In this document: piece after piece, positions 5,972 through 14,468 of the stretch
How the letters are laid out: each line of letters begins with the position of its first letter
How positions within the stretch are numbered: position 1 is the first letter of the stretch
Assembly: GCF_900089495.1 (NCBI RefSeq)
Contig: NZ_LT605203.1
Span: forward strand, 1,103,563-1,118,056
Source of the DNA: Thiomonas sp. X19
GTDB lineage: Bacteria; Pseudomonadota; Gammaproteobacteria; Burkholderiales; Burkholderiaceae_C
DNA: 14,494 nt
Reading direction: 5' to 3'
Notes under the pieces: model-generated
Database searches by the model: none
The model's input: the letters and a program-made list of their open reading frames with translations, nothing else
What the model was told of the DNA's origin: nothing
Made by a program: the position numbers and the translations under genes

Positions 5972-5992
5972 CGTTCGGTGCAATACCGAACG
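5972..5992. repeat. Short perfect inverted repeat between the cassette array and hflX
   Basis: CGTTCGGT (5972-5979) and ACCGAACG (5985-5992) form a perfect 8-bp stem with loop GCAAT. A weaker GTTC-gatt-GAAC lies at 5955-5966. There is no T-tract on either strand, so it is a poor intrinsic terminator for the convergent hflX gene. It could be a protein site or a cassette-array remnant. Nothing else is supported in 5877-6058. Confidence 0.5.
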
Positions 5993-6058
5993 AGTTTCGA
6001 GAAACGGGGTGGCCGGTCGATGACTGGCCTCATTGCTCTTGACGGTTGTCGCCTTTGG

Positions 6059-7417
6059 CTACGCCGCCCGCCCCGACTCGAAGCGCTCGCGCAGGCTCTG
6101 GATGGTGGATGGCTCGCCGCGCACCTTGAAGATGGCGCCGGTTTCGTCGGCGCGTTCGCTCAGCACTTCGCACTGCGCGTAGATGTCGCGGCGCAGTTGC
6201 TGTGCCGACCAGGGCAGGTGCAGCTCGGCCTCGACCAGATCCTTCTGAAAAAACGTCACGATGAGGTGGTGCAGCTTGGCCACGTCGTCGGCGCGGCGCG
6301 CGCTCATGACGACGCAGGCGGGGTACTTGGCGCGCAGTTCGGTTTCGCATTGGAGCTGTGCCTCGGCGTCGCCGACATGGTCGATCTTGTTGAACACCCG
6401 AATGCGCGGCACGTCGCGGGCGCCGATTTCGGCCAGCACCTCGTCGGTGACCTGGAGCTGGCGCTCGAACCCGGGGTCGCTGGCGTCGATCACATGCAGC
6501 AGCAAGGACGCGTCCAAGGCCTCGTCCAGCGTGGACTTGAACGACGTCACCAGGCCGTGCGGCAGGTTCTTGATGAACCCCACGGTGTCGCTGACCAGCA
6601 CGCGCGGCACGCTCTCGGGGTGGAGGGCGCGCACGGTGGTGTCGAGGGTGGCGAACAGCTTGTTGGCGACGAGCACTTCGCTGCCGGTCAGCGCCCGCAT
6701 CAAGGTGGACTTGCCGGCGTTGGTGTAGCCCACCAGGGCCACGCTTGCCAGGCCCTGGCCCTGCTGACGGCGCGCCCGCTGGGTCTGGCGCTCCACAATC
6801 ATGGCGTCGATGTCGAGTTGCAGCTCGGCGATGCGATCGCGAATCTTGCGCCGGTCGAGTTCGGTATGCGACTCGCCGGCACCGCGCCCGCCGGTGCCGC
6901 TGCGCTGACGGCCCTGCGGCCCGGCCAGCTTTGCCGCCTCGCGCAGGCGTGGCGCCATATAGCCGAGGCGGGCGATTTCCACCTGCGCGCGGGCGGCACG
7001 GGAGCGGGCGTTGCGATGAAAGATTTCGAGGATGACCATGGTCCGATCCATCACATCGCAACCCACGGCTTTTTCCAGATTGCGCGCCTGGGAAGGGGAG
7101 ATTTCGTGATCGATCAACAGCATCTCGATGCCGTCGGCCTGCGGGTCGGTGGCGTGGCCCGGCGCGTCGTCGCGCGCGTCGCCGGCGTGGCGCTCGACGT
7201 AGTCGCGAATCTCATCGCGCTTGCCCGCGCCGAGATAGGCGGTGGTGTCGAAGCTGGCGCGCCTTTGCACGAACGTGTGCACGACCTTGTACCCCAGGGT
7301 CTTGGCCAGATCGCGCAGTTCGGCCAGCGAGGATTCGAACTCGGAATCGCTGACATTGGGCAACTGAACCGCGGCAACGATGGCGTCAAAGGGTTTGTCT
7401 TGGTTTTCTGGTTGCAT
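6059..7417 (-). CDS. hflX: HflX-family ribosome-associated GTPase
   Basis: A 452-residue GTPase of the HflX branch of the Obg-HflX group. HflX binds the 50S subunit and in E. coli splits stalled ribosomes during heat stress. The N-terminal domain includes RRASFDTTAYLGAGKRDEI (residues 52-70) and a long linker. A glycine-rich link (GTGGRGAGESHTELDRR) precedes the G domain: G1 GYTNAGKS at 230-237, G2 around TTVR (260-263), G3 DTVGF at 277-281 and G4 NKID at 343-346. It is alone on the minus strand, not next to hfq as the housekeeping copy usually is, so it may be a second HflX-like protein. ATG 7417 gives a full-length N-terminus but lacks a strong ribosome binding site. No clear terminator follows. 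Confidence 0.88.
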   Translation of the reverse strand: MQPENQDKPFDAIVAAVQLPNVSDSEFESSLAELRDLAKTLGYKVVHTFVQRRASFDTTAYLGAGKRDEIRDYVERHAGDARDDAPGHATDPQADGIEMLLIDHEISPSQARNLEKAVGCDVMDRTMVILEIFHRNARSRAARAQVEIARLGYMAPRLREAAKLAGPQGRQRSGTGGRGAGESHTELDRRKIRDRIAELQLDIDAMIVERQTQRARRQQGQGLASVALVGYTNAGKSTLMRALTGSEVLVANKLFATLDTTVRALHPESVPRVLVSDTVGFIKNLPHGLVTSFKSTLDEALDASLLLHVIDASDPGFERQLQVTDEVLAEIGARDVPRIRVFNKIDHVGDAEAQLQCETELRAKYPACVVMSARRADDVAKLHHLIVTFFQKDLVEAELHLPWSAQQLRRDIYAQCEVLSERADETGAIFKVRGEPSTIQSLRERFESGRAA

Positions 7418-7430
7418 GCTGCGCTGACTT

Positions 7431-7480
7431 CTCTCAAGGAAACGAAGGCCCGCCCCCGAGTTTTCTTGCCCCTCGGGGGG
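7431..7480 (+). repeat. Dispersed intergenic repeat, copy 1
   Basis: Begins CTCTCAAGGAAACG and holds an inverted repeat CAAGGAAAC (7435-7443) with GTTTTCTTG (7460-7468), followed by a second small hairpin CCCCTCGGGG (7469-7478). The same layout recurs at 8124-8174 in the same orientation. It lies just upstream of the hflX start, in the divergent gap between hflX and the tautomerase gene. The remainder of 7418-7658 shows no gene; a further CCCCCTCGGGGG is at 7617-7628. Confidence 0.65.
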
Positions 7481-7658
7481 CTCGATGGGGAGGTCGAATC
7501 GTAGTGGCCATCGTTGGCGCAGCGATCCGAAGGCCCTGGAGACGAGCCCGGGTCAGCTCCGAGCCAGCTTCGAATGCGAGCCATTCGGTCTTCAGCCAGA
7601 ATGCACGGTGTTTCATCCCCCTCGGGGGCGCACACGACAACCCAAAGGAGATTCAACC

Positions 7659-7844
7659 ATGCCCGCCATCCGCATCGACCTGTTCGAGGGCCGCAGCCCC
7701 GAGGTGAAAAAGCAGCTCGTCGAGAACATCACCCAAGCCGTGGTGGACACCCTCAAGTGTTCGCCCGAGGCGGTGGACATCATCCTGAACGAAGTGTCCA
7801 AAGCGCACTGGGCCACGGGCGGCAAGCTCTGGAGCGAGCGTTGA
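7659..7844 (+). CDS. Small 4-oxalocrotonate-tautomerase-like protein
   Basis: A 61-residue protein of the tautomerase superfamily, whose members use an N-terminal proline, freed by removal of Met, as base for keto-enol shifts. Pro1 and Arg11 (PAIRIDLFEGR) are present, and the C-terminal SKAHWATGGKLW matches the AKGHFGIGG region of 4-oxalocrotonate tautomerase. The position of catalytic Arg39 is Asp here (AVDIILNEV), so classic 4-oxalocrotonate activity is doubtful. The start is clear from AAAGGAG at 7644-7650, 8 bases before ATG, and the Pro-2 codon. It precedes the glyoxylate genes by 434 bp on the same strand; a role in isomerising a hydroxypyruvate or tartronate-semialdehyde enol is conceivable but unproven. 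Confidence 0.85.
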   Translation: MPAIRIDLFEGRSPEVKKQLVENITQAVVDTLKCSPEAVDIILNEVSKAHWATGGKLWSER

Positions 7845-7921
7845 GCCAGCCCGCAGGCGCGTGAGGCTGCTGCCGCGGATGGTGCGCACGCAAGCGCAAG
7901 CCTCCAACAGCCGCGATCTGC

Positions 7922-7957
7922 AAGGCGCAATCCAAGGCGTAATCCAAGGCGCATCGG
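7922..7957 (+). repeat. 12-bp tandem repeat, about 2.5 units
   Basis: AAGGCGCAATCC, AAGGCGTAATCC and AAGGCGCATCGG follow each other without gaps. The first two units differ at one base. Possibly simple slippage, possibly a cluster of regulator sites upstream of gcl. Confidence 0.7.
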
Positions 7958-8037
7958 CTTGAGCGGTGCGCCATTGGGCAATACCGACGAAGCCTGCGCC
8001 CAAGCCATCGAGCGTAGCCTTGAGATGCCGTGGAACC

Positions 8038-8073
8038 GCAAACCTGTGCCGCATTACCCCTGCGCAGGTTTGC
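8038..8073. repeat. Strong inverted repeat (12-bp arms) upstream of gcl
   Basis: GCAAACCTGTGC at 8038-8049 and GCGCAGGTTTGC at 8062-8073 pair over 12 bp with one mismatch around a 12-base loop. CCTCTTTTTC follows at 8091-8100, too far for a standard terminator. It may be a transcription attenuator, an operator for a glyoxylate or purine regulator, or the end of the tautomerase transcript. Confidence 0.6.
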
Positions 8074-8123
8074 AATCTTTCGCCTTCCGTCCTCTTTTTC
8101 TGCGCGGCGTTTCTGCCTAAAGT

Positions 8124-8174
8124 CTCTCAAGGAAACGCAGGGGCGCCCCAAGTTTCCTTGACCCCCACGGGGGG
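8124..8174 (+). repeat. Dispersed intergenic repeat, copy 2
   Basis: Begins CTCTCAAGGAAACG like the copy at 7431. CAAGGAAAC (8128-8136) pairs perfectly with GTTTCCTTG (8152-8160), with GGGCGCCCC palindromic inside the loop, followed by a C5/G6 hairpin (8162-8174). This copy has the more perfect stems. The two copies bracket the tautomerase gene. Confidence 0.68.
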
Positions 8175-8278
8175 CGGGCCGGCGAGCCGACCCTGGGGGC
8201 GCTCAGTAAATTCCGCGAGCCACTTCGGTCTCGCGTCTTCCGCGCCGTCGTGCGGAGTGCAGATTCAGGAGACGATTC

Positions 8279-10033
8279 ATGCCCAAAATGTCCGCTGCGG
8301 AAGCCGCCGTCTGCATCCTCGAAAAAGAGGGGATTCACCAAGCCTTCGGCGTGCCCGGCGCCGCCATCAACCCGTTCTACAACGCGCTGCGCAAGCGCGG
8401 CTCCATCGCCCATGTGCTGGCGCGGCATGTGGAGGCTGCCTCGCACATGGCCGAGGGCTACACCCGCGCCGCTCCCGGCAATATCGGCCTGTGCATCGGC
8501 ACCTCGGGGCCGGCGGGTACCGACATGATCACCGGCCTGTATTCGGCCAGTGCCGACTCCATTCCCATTTTGTGCGTGACCGGCCAGGCACCGCGCGCGC
8601 GGCTGTACAAGGAGGACTTCCAGGCGGTGGACATCGAGTCCATCGCCAAGCCGGTGACCAAGATGGCCGTGACCGTGCGCGAGCCGGCGCAGGTGCCCGG
8701 CGTGTTCCAGCAGGCTTTCCACCTGATGCGCTCGGGCCGCCCCGGCCCGGTGCTGATCGACCTGCCGTTCGACGTGCAAGTGGCGCAAATCGAGTTCGAC
8801 CCTGACCTGTACGAGCCCCTGCCGGTGCACAAGCCCCGTGCCACGCGGGCGCAGATCGAGCGCGCGCTCGACATGCTGGAGGCCGCCGACAAGCCACTGA
8901 TCGTCGCCGGTGGTGGCGTCATCAACGCCGACGCCGCCGAACTGCTGGTGGAGTTCGCCGAACTGACTGGCGTGCCGGTGGTGCCGACGCTGATGGCCTG
9001 GGGCGCGATTGCCGACGACCACCCGCTGATGGCCGGCATGGTGGGGCTGCAGACCAGCCACCGCTACGGCAACGCCACCATGCTGGCGTCGGACTTCGTG
9101 CTCGGCATCGGCAACCGCTGGGCCAACCGCCACACCGGCTCGGTCGAGGTCTACACCAAGGGGCGCAAGTTCGTGCACGTGGACATCGAGCCGACGCAGA
9201 TCGGGCGCGTGTTCATGCCCGACCTCGGCATCGCCTCCGATGCCAAGGTGGCGCTGGAGCTGTTCGTGCAGGTGGCGCGCGAGCGCAAGGCGGCGCGGCG
9301 CTTGAAGGACCGCAGCGCCTGGGCCGCAGACTGCCTGCAGCGCAAGCAGACGCTGCTGCGCAAGAGCGATTTCGACAACATTCCGATCAAGCCGCAGCGG
9401 GTGTATCAGGAGATGGTGGAGGCCTTCGGCGACAACGTGCGCTACGTCACCACCATCGGCCTGTCGCAAATCGCCGCGGCCCAGTTCCTCAAGGTCGGCA
9501 AGCCGCGCAACTGGATCAACGCGGGCCAGGCAGGTCCCTTGGGCTGGACGCTGCCCGCGGCCCTGGGCGTGCGCGCCGCCGACCCGAAAAGCGAAATCGT
9601 CGCACTCTCCGGGGACTACGATTTCCAGTTCCTGATCGAGGAACTGGCGGTGGGCGCGCAGTTCAAGCTGCCCTACATTCACATCGTGGTCAACAATGCC
9701 TACCTTGGCCTCATCCGCCAGAGCCAGCGCAATTTCGACATGGACTACTGCGTGCAGCTTTCGTTCGAGAACATCAACGCGCCCGAGCTCGACGGCTACG
9801 GCGTGGATCATGTGAAAGTGGCCGAGGGCCTGGGCTGCAAGGCCATCCGCGTGCGCGATCCGTCGAAGATCCAGGAGGCCATCGCCCAGGCGCGGGCCTG
9901 GATGGCCGAGTTCGCCGTGCCGGTGGTGGTCGAGATCATCCTCGAGCGCGTCACCAATATTTCGATGGGCACCGAGATCGACAACGTCACCGAGTTCGAG
10001 CCTATTCTCGACCTGTCACCCGTGGAGGCCTGA
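8279..10033 (+). CDS. gcl: Glyoxylate carboligase (tartronate-semialdehyde synthase)
   Basis: A 584-residue thiamine-diphosphate enzyme joining two glyoxylate molecules to tartronate semialdehyde with loss of CO2. N-terminal PYR domain, central domain with FAD-binding character, and C-terminal PP domain appear in order. The diagnostic mark of Gcl is present: Val51 ([14 protein letters not shown]) where other family members have the cofactor-activating Glu. The diphosphate/Mg motif runs from Gly445-Asp446 (GDYDFQF) to Asn472-Asn473 (VVNNAYLG). AGGAG at 8267-8271 sits 7 bases before ATG. Length is slightly under the E. coli enzyme. It is first of four plus-strand genes making the full glyoxylate-to-2-phosphoglycerate route, with hyi only 4 bp downstream. 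Confidence 0.97.
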   Translation: MPKMSAAEAAVCILEKEGIHQAFGVPGAAINPFYNALRKRGSIAHVLARHVEAASHMAEGYTRAAPGNIGLCIGTSGPAGTDMITGLYSASADSIPILCVTGQAPRARLYKEDFQAVDIESIAKPVTKMAVTVREPAQVPGVFQQAFHLMRSGRPGPVLIDLPFDVQVAQIEFDPDLYEPLPVHKPRATRAQIERALDMLEAADKPLIVAGGGVINADAAELLVEFAELTGVPVVPTLMAWGAIADDHPLMAGMVGLQTSHRYGNATMLASDFVLGIGNRWANRHTGSVEVYTKGRKFVHVDIEPTQIGRVFMPDLGIASDAKVALELFVQVARERKAARRLKDRSAWAADCLQRKQTLLRKSDFDNIPIKPQRVYQEMVEAFGDNVRYVTTIGLSQIAAAQFLKVGKPRNWINAGQAGPLGWTLPAALGVRAADPKSEIVALSGDYDFQFLIEELAVGAQFKLPYIHIVVNNAYLGLIRQSQRNFDMDYCVQLSFENINAPELDGYGVDHVKVAEGLGCKAIRVRDPSKIQEAIAQARAWMAEFAVPVVVEIILERVTNISMGTEIDNVTEFEPILDLSPVEA

Positions 10034-10037
10034 AGCC

Positions 10038-10811
10038 ATGCCCAAGTTCGCCGCCAACCTCAGCATGCTCTACAACGAACTGCCCTTCCTCGACCGCTTC
10101 GAGGCGGCGGCGAAGAGCGGCTTCAAGGGCGTGGAGTTTTTGTTTCCCTATGCGCACGGCGCGGAGGTCATCCGCGACAAGGCGCTGCAGGCCGGGGTGC
10201 AGATCGTGCTGCACAACCTGCCGGCCGGCGACTGGGATGCCGGCGAGCGCGGCATCGCCTGCCTGCCCGAGCGCGTGAGCGAGTTCCGCGAAGGCGTGGG
10301 CCGTGCGATCGACTATGCGAAAGCGCTGGGGGTGATGCAACTCAACTGCCTGGCAGGCAAGGTCCCCGCCGGCGCGGCGCCGCAGCGCTTGCACGACACG
10401 TTCGTGAGCAATCTGCAATATGCGGCGCGGGAGCTTGCCGCGCATGGCATCAAGCTCCTGATCGAGCCGATCAACACCTACGACATCCCCGGTTTTTTCC
10501 TGAGCCGCTCGGCGCAGGCGCTGGCCATCATGGACGAAGTCGGCAGCCCCAATCTGTATTTGCAGTACGACATCTATCACATGCAGCGCATGGAAGGCGA
10601 ACTGGCGGCGACGATGGAAAAGCAACTGCCGCGCATCGCCCACATCCAACTGGCCGACAACCCAGGCCGCAATGAGCCCGGCACCGGCGAGATCAACTAC
10701 CGCTTCCTGTTCCAGCATCTCGACCGCATCGGCTACGCCGGCTGGATCGGCTGCGAATACAAGCCCAAGACCACCACCACGGCGGGGCTTGGCTGGATCA
10801 GCGCACTGTAA
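10038..10811 (+). CDS. hyi: Hydroxypyruvate isomerase
   Basis: A 257-residue TIM-barrel protein of the xylose-isomerase-like superfamily that interconverts hydroxypyruvate and tartronate semialdehyde. Catalytic metal-binding glutamates fit Glu143 (LLIEPINTYDIPG) and Glu240 (IGCEYKP), nearly the same numbers as in the E. coli enzyme. Other family blocks are FAANLSMLYNE at the start and LQYDIYHMQRMEG (about 174-186). It begins 4 bp after the gcl stop, and its ribosome binding site GTGGAGG lies in the last gcl codons, so translation is probably coupled. Length is that of the family. Confidence 0.95.
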   Translation: MPKFAANLSMLYNELPFLDRFEAAAKSGFKGVEFLFPYAHGAEVIRDKALQAGVQIVLHNLPAGDWDAGERGIACLPERVSEFREGVGRAIDYAKALGVMQLNCLAGKVPAGAAPQRLHDTFVSNLQYAARELAAHGIKLLIEPINTYDIPGFFLSRSAQALAIMDEVGSPNLYLQYDIYHMQRMEGELAATMEKQLPRIAHIQLADNPGRNEPGTGEINYRFLFQHLDRIGYAGWIGCEYKPKTTTTAGLGWISAL

Positions 10812-10828
10812 AAAACGCCCCACCCAAG

Positions 10829-10880
10829 CCCTCCCCACGAGTGGGGAGGGAGCCAACACCTCCCCCACCCCGTGGGGAGG
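10829..10880. repeat. Two adjacent GC-rich hairpin repeats between hyi and glxR
   Basis: CCCTCCCCAC (10829-10838) and GTGGGGAGGG (10841-10850) form a perfect 10-bp stem with a 2-base centre. A second, similar unit follows: CCTCCCCCAC (10859-10868) with GTGGGGAGG (10872-10880), having one bulged C. The pair looks like a small REP-type intergenic element. Sitting inside an operon, it could protect or segment the mRNA; no T-tract follows, so it is not an intrinsic terminator. Confidence 0.75.
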
Positions 10881-10922
10881 CTGGGAGGGGGAAACACCGA
10901 ACACCACACAACGGAGATCGAC

Positions 10923-11813
10923 ATGGCAAAACTCGGATTCATCGGCCTCGGCATCATGGGCGCGCCCATGGCGGGGCATCTGCTCGCCGCGGGCCACACG
11001 CTTGTCGTCAACACCCATGGCAAAGTGCCGCAAGCTTTGCTGGACGCGGGTGCCAAGCCCTGCGCCAACAACACCGAAGTGGCGCAGCAGGCCGACATCG
11101 TCTTCATCATGGTGCCCGACACGCCCGATGTGCAGAAGGTGCTGTTCGCCGATGACGGCGTCGCCAAGGGCCTGAGCGCCGGCAAGATCGTGGTGGACAT
11201 GAGTTCGATCGCGCCGATGGAGACGAAAGAGTTCGCCAGGCAGATCAACGCGCTGGGTTGCGAGTATCTCGACGCACCCGTGTCGGGCGGCGAAGTCGGC
11301 GCCAAGGCGGCCAGTCTCACCATCATGGTCGGCGGCAAGCAGGCCACGTTCGACGCCGTCGAACCGCTGTTCAAGCTCATGGGCAAGAACATCACCCTGG
11401 TGGGCGGCAACGGCGACGGCCAGACCTGCAAGGTGGCGAATCAGATCATCGTCGCGCTCAACATCCAGGCCGTGGCCGAAGCGCTCCTGTTCGCCAGCAA
11501 GGCCGGCGCCGATCCGGCCCGCGTGCGCCAGGCGCTGATGGGCGGCTTCGCGGCCTCGCGCATTCTGGAGGTGCACGGCGAGCGCATGGTCAAGCGCACC
11601 TTCCAGCCGGGCTTTCGCATCAATCTGCACCAGAAGGATTTGAACCTCGCGCTGTCGGGGGCCAAGCAGCTTGGGCTGTCGCTGCCCAACACCGCCACCG
11701 CGCAGCAGCTGTTCTCCGCCTGCGCCGCCAACGGCATGGCTGCGCTCGACCATTCCGCGCTGTGCCGCGCCGTGGAAATCATGAGCAACCACACCATCGC
11801 GCCGGATGCCTGA
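10923..11813 (+). CDS. glxR: Tartronate semialdehyde reductase (2-hydroxy-3-oxopropionate reductase)
   Basis: A 296-residue beta-hydroxyacid dehydrogenase reducing tartronate semialdehyde to D-glycerate with NAD(P)H. The N-terminal Rossmann motif is GFIGLGIMGAPMAGHL (residues 5-20). The substrate-binding block APVSGGEVGAKAASL follows, and catalytic Lys170 lies in GDGQTCKVANQIIV. Length matches GlxR/GarR. ATG 10923 is preceded by CGGAGA. The 111-bp gap after hyi is filled by two GC-rich hairpins, the only long gap in the operon. GarR of the glucarate pathway is the closest alternative name; the gcl-hyi context favours GlxR. Confidence 0.95.
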   Translation: MAKLGFIGLGIMGAPMAGHLLAAGHTLVVNTHGKVPQALLDAGAKPCANNTEVAQQADIVFIMVPDTPDVQKVLFADDGVAKGLSAGKIVVDMSSIAPMETKEFARQINALGCEYLDAPVSGGEVGAKAASLTIMVGGKQATFDAVEPLFKLMGKNITLVGGNGDGQTCKVANQIIVALNIQAVAEALLFASKAGADPARVRQALMGGFAASRILEVHGERMVKRTFQPGFRINLHQKDLNLALSGAKQLGLSLPNTATAQQLFSACAANGMAALDHSALCRAVEIMSNHTIAPDA

Positions 11814-11825
11814 GCGACTCTTGCG

Positions 11826-13133
<1,308 letters not shown>

Positions 13134-13135
13134 TC

Positions 13136-13150
13136 ACAGCAGGCTGCTGT
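13136..13150 (+). terminator. Weak hairpin just after the glycerate kinase gene
   Basis: ACAGCAG (13136-13142) and CTGCTGT (13144-13150) form a perfect inverted repeat around one base, followed by CCTTAACG with no real T-tract. It may end the gcl operon inefficiently; the insertion sequence begins about 30 bp later. Confidence 0.3.
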
Positions 13151-13178
13151 CCTTAACGCAACATCAGTGATAAAGCAA

Positions 13179-13204
13179 CTTAGGCGTCGTTCAGAAATAA
13201 CTTG
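13179..13204 (+). repeat. Left terminal inverted repeat of the insertion sequence
   Basis: Runs CTTAGGCGTCGTT then CAGAAATAACTTG. It matches the complement of 14469-14494 except at three positions (3, 14 and 15). It ends 6 bases before the transposase stop codon. Confidence 0.85.
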
Positions 13205-13210
13205 ATTGAT

Positions 13211-14434
13211 CTACCCTGAGCGGATGCAGTAGTTCCAATCGCCGTGGAACTTGTTCGGTTCGATGCGAATGGTGGCCAAGGCTGCATCGGTGACGACGAC
13301 ACCCTTCGGATACGAGTTGGTGTCCAGTTCGGCATGCACGGTGAGCCCGCTTCTGGTCTTGGTGCCGGCAATGAGATTGACGATCACTTCGTGGCTGACC
13401 AAGGGCTGCGCCCGCCAGTTCATCGTGATGAAGGAGAACATGCGGTGCTCGATCTTGTTCCACTTGCTCGTGCCAGGCGGGAAGTGGCACACGCGGATGT
13501 TCAGCCCAGCCTCTTGGGCGAAGCGGCCCAGTTCGAGTTTCCACAGCCGCACCCGGTGGCCGTTGCTGCCGCCGCCGTCGGCGGTGATCGTGAGCTCGCG
13601 CGCCTTGGGGTAGCGCGGCTTGCCCATCGCGTACCACCAGCGCCGGATAGTTTGCACCGCAAACGTGGCGGTGTCGTGATCCGTTCCAACGCTCACCCAG
13701 CCTTGGTCGGCTCCGATGTCGTAGACCCCGTAGGGGCTGGCTCGGCCGAGTTCCGGGTCCACGAAGTCGTGCACCTTCACCTGCGCCGGCTCGCCCACGG
13801 GGCTCCACTCCTTGCCGCCGTTCCTGAACTGGCCGACCAGTTCCTTCTTCTTGGTGTCCACCGAGATGACGGGCTGCCCGCGCGCAAGCGCGGCGCTGAC
13901 AGTCGCGTTGATGTGCTCGAACTGTGCATTGCGGTCGGGGCTCTGGTTGCCCTCGATCACCTTGGCGTTGCCCTGCAGGCTGAAGCCCTGGGCCTTCAGC
14001 AGTTGGCCCACCACCACATGACTGACAGCGTGACCCTGCTGCTGGAGTTGCTCGGCCAACACGCGAAGGCTCTTGCAGCTCCAGCGCAATGGCGACTCGG
14101 GATCGCCGCGCGTGGTCGGCTCGACAAGTGCGAGCAGGTCCGCCACGAGCGTCGGATCCTTGTGCGTCAGCGGCTTGCGCCCGCCGCCGGGGCGCCGCGT
14201 CGCCGAAGGGGGCGCCAACTGCGCGCCAGCCATGAACTCGTTGTCCGTGCCCTCCAACTCCAGCATGCCCGCGGCGATCGTGCCGCGAGCCAGGCCGGTG
14301 GCCGCCGCAACCTGCGAAGTGCCTCCGCGCCCAATCACCTTGGCTTCGGCGGCGGCCAGCGCCCGGCGCTGCCGCTCGTCGAGGCGATCTCGCATCAGTG
14401 CCCAGCGCTGCCCAATCGGCGAATCGGCTTGCAT
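13211..14434 (-). CDS. ISAzo13-family DDE transposase
   Basis: A 407-residue transposase with intact frame. The N-terminal part carries an HTH-like region (GGTSQVAAATGLARGTIAAG, about residues 37-56) and a proline/glycine link (RRPGGGRKPLT). The catalytic DDE core fits Asp193 (ISVDTKKKELVG), Asp286 (ITADGGGSNGHR) and Glu329 (SKWNKIEHRMFSF). The phrases WSCKSLRVLAEQL and DTNSYPKGV are also typical of the family. ATG 14434 is chosen; an in-frame TTG at 14443 is possible. No strong ribosome binding site is seen. The stop TAG is just inside the left terminal repeat. Nothing suggests decay, so the element may still be active. Confidence 0.92.
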   Translation of the reverse strand: MQADSPIGQRWALMRDRLDERQRRALAAAEAKVIGRGGTSQVAAATGLARGTIAAGMLELEGTDNEFMAGAQLAPPSATRRPGGGRKPLTHKDPTLVADLLALVEPTTRGDPESPLRWSCKSLRVLAEQLQQQGHAVSHVVVGQLLKAQGFSLQGNAKVIEGNQSPDRNAQFEHINATVSAALARGQPVISVDTKKKELVGQFRNGGKEWSPVGEPAQVKVHDFVDPELGRASPYGVYDIGADQGWVSVGTDHDTATFAVQTIRRWWYAMGKPRYPKARELTITADGGGSNGHRVRLWKLELGRFAQEAGLNIRVCHFPPGTSKWNKIEHRMFSFITMNWRAQPLVSHEVIVNLIAGTKTRSGLTVHAELDTNSYPKGVVVTDAALATIRIEPNKFHGDWNYCIRSG

Positions 14435-14468
14435 GGACCGCAAGCCTAACCGACTCGAGGAAACTGAA

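Larger units (their letters stand above)
7845..8278. other. 434-bp intergenic region before gcl, no gene seen
   Basis: No frame here has both a start with a ribosome binding site and recognisable protein character. The region holds a 12-bp tandem repeat (7922-7957), a strong inverted repeat (8038-8073) followed by a pyrimidine-rich run, and a dispersed repeat (8124-8174). The promoter of the gcl operon must lie here or further upstream, but I cannot place it with confidence. Confidence 0.6.

Noticed and set aside
5948..7504. Plus-strand open frame of 518 codons opposite hflX
   Set aside because: Antisense shadow; the minus strand has all GTPase motifs of HflX in order.
8117..9811. Minus-strand open frame of 564 codons opposite gcl
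   Set aside because: Antisense shadow of gcl with no recognisable domain and repetitive His/Gly/Val composition.
13244..14449. Plus-strand open frame of about 400 codons through the insertion sequence
   Set aside because: Antisense to an intact DDE transposase with family motifs.
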